From CAYWNK01 sp047639615 (GTDB taxonomy: Bacteria; Planctomycetota; UBA1135; GCA-002686595): DNA of 10,694 nucleotides. This document shows, in pieces, positions 6,769 through 10,694 of the stretch; the stretch's first letter is position 1; each line of letters starts with the position of its first letter. The stretch spans positions 1 to 10,694 of the forward strand of contig JBLIOL010000196.1 in the NCBI GenBank assembly GCA_047639615.1, given 5' to 3'. The position numbers and the translations under genes were made by a program. The notes below the pieces were generated by a model. The model saw only the letters and a program-made list of their open reading frames with translations, made no database searches and was not told where the DNA came from.

Positions 6769-8283
6769 ATGCGATCAAGAAGTAAGCGTGCTGTCCTACT
6801 CCTCATCCTGCCGCTCCTTGCCGGGCAGGCGTCCGCTCAGGAGGCATCTCGTTTCGAACTGCATTTCGATTCGGAAGCCTTTGCTGAGGGTGCGGAGGGT
6901 GGCTTCCAAGGGGAGGTCTTCGTGGCATTCTCAGAGGACGGCGAGCCGCGCGAGAAGATGCACGGTTGGTTTGGAGCGCCGCCGGTCATGCGCTTTGACC
7001 TGAAGGATGTCACGCAAGGCACTCGCGCCGTGGTGGGTGTCGATGACGCGAGTGCGTGGGTCCCGGCGGAATGGGAACAGACCTTCGAGAAGACCTGGCG
7101 CGTGCAGGCCGTGGCGCGTGTCAGCCGAACGGGCCGCCAGGCTGGGCTCTCCGCCGGAGACGTCTATAGCGCGGTGGCTAGCATCGTCTACTCCCCTGAT
7201 AGCGACGGGGTGGTTGCCTTGCACTTGAACACCTTGACGGCTGAGCCGGTGTTCGAGGAGACCGAGCGCCTGCGTCGCTTCGACTTTGTCAGCCCCGCAC
7301 TCAGCAAGTTCCACGGCTTCGACTACAGCATGCACGCGGGCGTGCTGCTGCCCGAGAACTACGACGCCCAGCGGCGCTACCCCGTGCTCTACAGCGTGAC
7401 GGGTTTCGGTGGCTCCTACCATGGAATCACGCGCTGGGCACGCAACCAGGCTGAGGACGATCCCCTCCGTGACTGCATCGTGGTGGTGCCTGATGCCAAC
7501 AACCGCTATGGGCATTCCGTGTTCTGTGACTCCGACTCGATCGGGCCCTGGGGGCATGCTTTGGTGTATGAGTTGATTCCCGCCCTGGAGAAGGAGTTCG
7601 GTGGGGCGGGCGCGGAGCAGCGCTACGTTACCGGCGTTAGCTCGGGTGGCTGGTCCTCGCTCTGGCTGCAGGTGACCTACCCGACTGAGTTCAGCGGCTG
7701 TTGGAGCCACGTGCCGGATCCGATCGACTTCCACGACTTCCAACAGATCAACCTGTACGCACCGCTTGAGGGTGGCAGCGCACGCAACATGTTCGTGGAT
7801 GAGGAGGGCCAGGAGCGTGGACTCGCGCGCCGCAACGGCAAGGTCATGCTGACCTATGGTGACTTCGCCAGGCGCGAGCATGTGCTCAACCCTGGCGGGC
7901 AGATTCGCTCCTTTGACGGCACCTTCAGCCCGCCTAATCCGGACGGCACGCCGCGCCGCGTGTTTGACGTGGAGACTGGCGAGATAGACCACGAGGCTGC
8001 CAAGGCCTGGCGCAAGTACGACATTTCGAACACCCTGCTGACCCGCTGGAAGGAACTGCGCCCCACGCTCGCGGGCAAGATTCACGTCTATGCAGGGGAG
8101 GTCGACACCTTCTACCTAGAGGGAGCCGTGGAACGCTTCCAACAGCTTGCGGGAGAAGCGGGCATGCTCGACGACATGCACATCGAGGTAGTGCCCGGCA
8201 TGGCCCACACGCGTCACACGGCGGGGCATGACGCCATGCTCAAGACAATCGCTGAGCGGATGTTTGAGAAGGCGAAGCAATAG
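6769..8283 (+). CDS. Secreted esterase, alpha/beta-hydrolase fold (PF00756-like)
   Basis: Predicted 504 residues with a classic signal peptide (MRSRSKRAVLLLILPLLAGQ, cleavage after ASA at residue 23). Residues about 25-165 form a beta-rich N-terminal domain (ELHFDSEAF.., WVPAEWEQTFEKTW..). The C-terminal hydrolase domain follows from about 180: LLPENYDAQRRYPVLYSVTGFGG, VVVPDANNRYGHSVFCDSDS, nucleophile elbow GVSSGG (289-294, Ser291), likely acid Asp446 in GEVDTFY and catalytic His among H480/H483/H487 in GMAHTRHTAGHD. The YPVLY strand followed by a GG-containing oxyanion loop is typical of the putative-esterase family, which includes acyl-hydrolases and carbohydrate esterases. A Trp/Tyr-rich insertion after the nucleophile (about 300-400) probably shapes the active-site pocket. 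The enzyme looks complete; substrate unknown. The ATG at 6769 is chosen because it starts the signal peptide. Confidence 0.87.
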   Translation: MRSRSKRAVLLLILPLLAGQASAQEASRFELHFDSEAFAEGAEGGFQGEVFVAFSEDGEPREKMHGWFGAPPVMRFDLKDVTQGTRAVVGVDDASAWVPAEWEQTFEKTWRVQAVARVSRTGRQAGLSAGDVYSAVASIVYSPDSDGVVALHLNTLTAEPVFEETERLRRFDFVSPALSKFHGFDYSMHAGVLLPENYDAQRRYPVLYSVTGFGGSYHGITRWARNQAEDDPLRDCIVVVPDANNRYGHSVFCDSDSIGPWGHALVYELIPALEKEFGGAGAEQRYVTGVSSGGWSSLWLQVTYPTEFSGCWSHVPDPIDFHDFQQINLYAPLEGGSARNMFVDEEGQERGLARRNGKVMLTYGDFARREHVLNPGGQIRSFDGTFSPPNPDGTPRRVFDVETGEIDHEAAKAWRKYDISNTLLTRWKELRPTLAGKIHVYAGEVDTFYLEGAVERFQQLAGEAGMLDDMHIEVVPGMAHTRHTAGHDAMLKTIAERMFEKAKQ

Positions 8284-8315
8284 GGCTTGGTTAACGCGGG
8301 AGGGTTTCTTCTCGG

Positions 8316-8880
8316 TTAGCCACGCCCCAGGCGAGCACGGCCATGATGGGCGCCACTACCCACATCCCAGGCATCCAGGTGCCCGCCGAGGACGATGATC
8401 TCTTCCGGGTAGTCCGTGCCCACTAGCTCGCCGACCACGTTGAAGGAGGGAGCGTCGGGGAGGGTCTTGCAGGAGAGTTCCAAGCGCAGGCGCACGTCCA
8501 CGCAGGAAGCCAGCAGGGCTTCGATGCGATCCGCGCCGTTGGTGCTGACGCAGACACCTGGTACCTGCTCGACACCATCCTTGTAGCGCATAGCGCCCGT
8601 GTGCGGTACGTCATTGCGCAGGGTGGTCATGCTGCGCGCGATGGATGCGATGGCGCCCGCTTGGGCCGCATGCACGGCCCCTTGGGTACGTTGGGACACG
8701 GCGTCGCCGTGGGCGGAGAAGGTGCCCATGGAGGTGTCATCCATGGGGCGATTGAAGAGTACGAATTTGCCAGCGGCACCGTCGCCCAGGGCTTCGAGCT
8801 CGTCGAAGGTCTTGACTACAACCACGCTAGCCTCGAGTCCGCTCTCGGGCGTGGCGACGCTACCTCCTATTGTCGCTCGG
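8316..8880 (-). pseudogene. Fragment of an M28-family metallopeptidase (PA domain plus start of the catalytic domain)
   Basis: The open frame on the minus strand carries IGGSVATPESGLEASVVVV, GKFVLFNRPMD, DVPHTGAMRYKDGVEQVPG and VSTNGADRIEALL, matching the PA-domain region of large secreted M28 aminopeptidases. It continues into SFNVVGELVGTDYPEEIIVLGGHLDAWDVG, the start of the M28 core with the first zinc-ligand His (8379-8381) and the Asp two residues later. The family then expects a GAHDDGAG-type motif with the second metal ligand; here it reads GAHHGRARLGRG and stops at 8316, so all later metal ligands are absent. The N-terminal signal and prodomain are also absent: family similarity fades near 8880, close to a palindromic element. 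Upstream codons to 8975 remain open but do not look like M28. Both ends are lost, so the fragment should be inactive. Confidence 0.8.
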
Positions 8881-8903
8881 CTCCCACGAAGCGCCTGGCT
8901 GCG

Positions 8904-8958
8904 TTGCCAGAACCCCCAAATAGCCACCGCTATGGGGGGGACCTGTCCCCTTGCCAGA
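8904..8958. repeat. REP-like palindromic element between 8-bp direct repeats
   Basis: TTGCCAGA occurs at 8904-8911 and again at 8951-8958. Between them lie two palindromes. The first pairs CCCCC (8913-8917) with GGGGG (8934-8938) and ATAGC (8920-8924) with GCTAT (8929-8933), with a 2-nt AA bulge and loop CACC. The second is GGGGAC-CT-GTCCCC (8937-8950), sharing G residues with the first. GGGGACAGGTCCCC-type palindromes recur in many bacterial genomes, often linked to REP-associated Y1 transposases (RAYT); no transposase is in this window. A further small stem, CTGGC/GCCAG (8895-8910), abuts it. Confidence 0.6.
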
Positions 8959-8981
8959 CGATCCGTGGAAACCAATCGCTG

Positions 8982-9003
8982 GGCCGCTTTTTTTTAAGCG
9001 GCC
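8982..9003. terminator. Strong hairpin downstream of the histidine kinase gene; possible terminator without a U-tail
   Basis: GGCCGCTT (8982-8989) and AAGCGGCC (8996-9003) form a perfect 8-bp stem around a TTTTTT loop. It lies 51 bp past the kinase stop, where a terminator would be expected. Neither strand has a T-run after the stem, because the Ts are in the loop, so it does not fit a canonical intrinsic terminator. It may instead be part of the neighbouring repeat cluster. Confidence 0.35.
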
Positions 9004-9054
9004 TGCTAGTTCGCGGTTTGAATCGCCCAGGAGACCGCGCGCGAAGTAGTTCGA

Positions 9055-10694
9055 TCAAGCCGCTAGTGCGGCTGCCGTCTCCTGGTCTTGGCGCAAGGGC
9101 AGGCGGATGATGAAGCGGGTTCCTACCCCGAATTCCGACTCCACCTCGATCGTGCCACCGTGTTTCTGCACGATGATGTTGTAGGCGATAGATAGCCCTT
9201 GCCCTGTTCCCTTGCCTGCTTCCTTGGTGGTGAAGAAGGGGTCGAAGATCTTGATTCGGTCCTCTTCGCTGATACCCGTGCCTGTATCACTGATGGTTAG
9301 CACTGCATGATCTTCATCGATGCTAGTGCACACTCCGATCACGCCCATTGAATTGGCACTGGTTGCGTTTGCGTCCCCAATTGCGTGTGCTGCGTTGACG
9401 ACTAGACTCAGGATGACCTGACCAATTTCGCTGCTTATGCACTCGACCATGGGCAGTTGTGGCTCGAGGTCCAACTCGACCTTGGCCACGTACTTCCACT
9501 CATTGCCGGCTACGGCGATGTTGTTTTCGATTGCACGATTGAGATCGATGTTGGTCATGTCGATCTCCCCGGGGTGGGAGAACTCCTTCATGGCCACAAT
9601 GATCTTGCGGACCCTGGATACGCTGCTCAGCGATTCGGCGATTGCGCGCGGGACCTCTTCCTTGAGGAACTCTAGGTCTGCCGTGGCGAATGCGGCCTGC
9701 AGCTCCTCGGCTAGTGCCTCACAGGGCTCCGCATGAGCAGCCTTGATCAGGAGCTCCTCTGTTCCTGAAATCAGAGGCGCTAGCTCCCGGCAGGTGTCCT
9801 CTAGGAAGCGGATATTGTCGGTGATGAACTGGATCGGAGTGTTGATCTCGTGAGCGATGCCGGCTGCGAGGCTGCCGACAGCTTCCATCTTCTGCGCGCG
9901 CCCCAGCTCCGTCTCGAGCTGCACGCGCGTGCTGATGTCGCGGATGATGGCCACACGTAGGTCGCGGCCCTCCTCAAGTTCCACATGAGCGACGGAGACC
10001 TCCACTGGGAAGGCACTTCCGTTCTGCCTTGTCATCAGATTCTGGCTAAGTTTTGGGGCATCCTCCGAGGAAGAATGATCGAAGCTTGCGCCCATGAGTG
10101 ATGCCAGTGTGCGGCCAAGGAGCTGCTTTTGGGTCAGGGCTAGGGCCGTGCAGACTGAGTCGCTGGCGATCTCGATGCGGCCCTGATCGTCGGTCACAAT
10201 CACCATGTCCACGGTTGCTGCCAGGATGGCCTCGATTTCTCTGCGGCGATTCTTGGCAGCTTGCATCGTGTCGTGGAGCTCGCGCTCTGTGCGTTGCATG
10301 GTGCCGGAAACGCGATGGCCGTAGTAGACGGCGGCCATTACGATCAAGACGACAAGGGCAGCGATGATGCGCTCGATAAGTGCGAGCTGCTGTGAACGGC
10401 TCACCTGCTCCTCAAAGAGCTGGTGCTGGGTAGTGCGGACGAGTAACTCGGCTGAGGCGACCGCATCCAATACCCCATAGAAGCGCTCGTCCATCCTGTT
10501 CATGTGACGCGATGCTGCCTCGGCATTGCCGGCTCGCATTTCGGTCATGATCTCGCCACTCTTGGAGACCATGGCCACGAGCTCGGAGCGTGCCAATTCC
10601 AAGCTCGTGACGAGGCCGTCGGTATGCTGGTCCGTGTCGCCCATGCCCTCAAGAACCGTCGAGTAGTGGGCGACGAAGGCATCTCTGGCGGCGT
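9055..10694 (-). CDS. PAS-domain sensor histidine kinase, N-terminus beyond the right edge
   Basis: The frame stays open to the window edge (codons before the Met at 10644 read AARDAFVAHYSTVLEG), so that Met is probably internal and the gene is partial. Numbering from Met 10644: a helical, MCP-like sensory segment (1-85); one TM helix (about 88-108, ALIERIIAALVVLIVMAAVYY), presumably the second of a pair; a short coiled coil; a PAS domain (about 135-245, including AILAATVDMVIVTDDQGRIE). The dimerisation domain has phospho-acceptor His265 in GIAHEINTPIQF, followed by a long helical insertion (285-345). The ATPase domain has N-box Asn417 (LVVNAAHAI), DTGTGIS (453-459), FDPFFTTK (467-474) and GKGTGQGLS (477-485). 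No separate HAMP sequence is evident. It should sense a periplasmic or membrane signal and phosphorylate a response regulator, which is not in the window. The end at 9055 (TGA) follows an Ala-rich tail. Confidence 0.9.
   Translation of the reverse strand, partial: AARDAFVAHYSTVLEGMGDTDQHTDGLVTSLELARSELVAMVSKSGEIMTEMRAGNAEAASRHMNRMDERFYGVLDAVASAELLVRTTQHQLFEEQVSRSQQLALIERIIAALVVLIVMAAVYYGHRVSGTMQRTERELHDTMQAAKNRRREIEAILAATVDMVIVTDDQGRIEIASDSVCTALALTQKQLLGRTLASLMGASFDHSSSEDAPKLSQNLMTRQNGSAFPVEVSVAHVELEEGRDLRVAIIRDISTRVQLETELGRAQKMEAVGSLAAGIAHEINTPIQFITDNIRFLEDTCRELAPLISGTEELLIKAAHAEPCEALAEELQAAFATADLEFLKEEVPRAIAESLSSVSRVRKIIVAMKEFSHPGEIDMTNIDLNRAIENNIAVAGNEWKYVAKVELDLEPQLPMVECISSEIGQVILSLVVNAAHAIGDANATSANSMGVIGVCTSIDEDHAVLTISDTGTGISEEDRIKIFDPFFTTKEAGKGTGQGLSIAYNIIVQKHGGTIEVESEFGVGTRFIIRLPLRQDQETAAALAA

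Noticed and set aside
6931..8085. 384-codon open frame antisense to the secreted esterase
   Set aside because: No family motif in its translation; the plus-strand frame has a signal peptide and catalytic motifs.
9015..9024. GGTTTGAATC resembling a tRNA T-loop
   Set aside because: Only a 3-bp stem surrounds it and no acceptor, D or anticodon arm can be built nearby, so no tRNA or attachment site is supported.

Overview
The window is GC-rich and gene-dense. Most of its proteins are exported or membrane-anchored: a lipoprotein hydrolase, secreted alpha/beta hydrolases, a secreted CotH-like protein, a membrane-anchored beta-sandwich protein and a sensor kinase. The mix resembles environmental Planctomycetota, with some resemblance to Myxococcota. 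It combines carboxypeptidase-regulatory-like repeats behind a Pro-Glu linker, a CotH protein, and an alpha/beta hydrolase carrying a C-terminal beta-rich extension. No Shine-Dalgarno sequences are evident, and two genes have a -10-like hexamer exactly where a leaderless transcript would need it. The lineage is an inference; there is no rRNA or marker gene.

Layout. 1-800 (+): the 3' part of an esterase (COG2819/PF00756 type). It is interrupted by an in-frame TAA at 66-68 and swollen by a 13-bp tandem repeat at 189-291. 797-1501 (-): an SGNH/GDSL lipoprotein hydrolase whose stop codon overlaps the esterase stop in one CTAG. 1636-3621 (+): a TM-anchored protein with several CarboxypepD_reg-like modules. 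3713-4906 (+): a secreted CotH-family protein. 4913-6208 (-): a secreted alpha/beta hydrolase, convergent with CotH. 6296-6712 (+): a small single-TM protein of unknown function. 6769-8283 (+): a secreted PF00756-type esterase. 8316-about 8880 (-): a decayed fragment of an M28 aminopeptidase. 8904-8958: a REP-like double palindrome between 8-bp direct repeats. 8982-9003: a strong hairpin. 9055-10694 (-): a PAS-containing sensor histidine kinase that runs off the right edge.

How the genes fit together. Genes alternate in strand and there is no clear operon, so this looks like ordinary chromosome carrying independently transcribed envelope and secreted enzymes. Hydrolases of the serine-nucleophile type dominate (three alpha/beta, one SGNH), suggesting breakdown or modification of esters or polymers at the cell surface, but no substrate can be read from sequence. 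Two genes are broken, which points to local decay. I see no coherent new defence, secretion or biosynthetic system. The most unusual signals are the 13-bp repeat in the broken esterase, the palindromic element beside the truncated peptidase, and the evenly spaced -10-like motifs.
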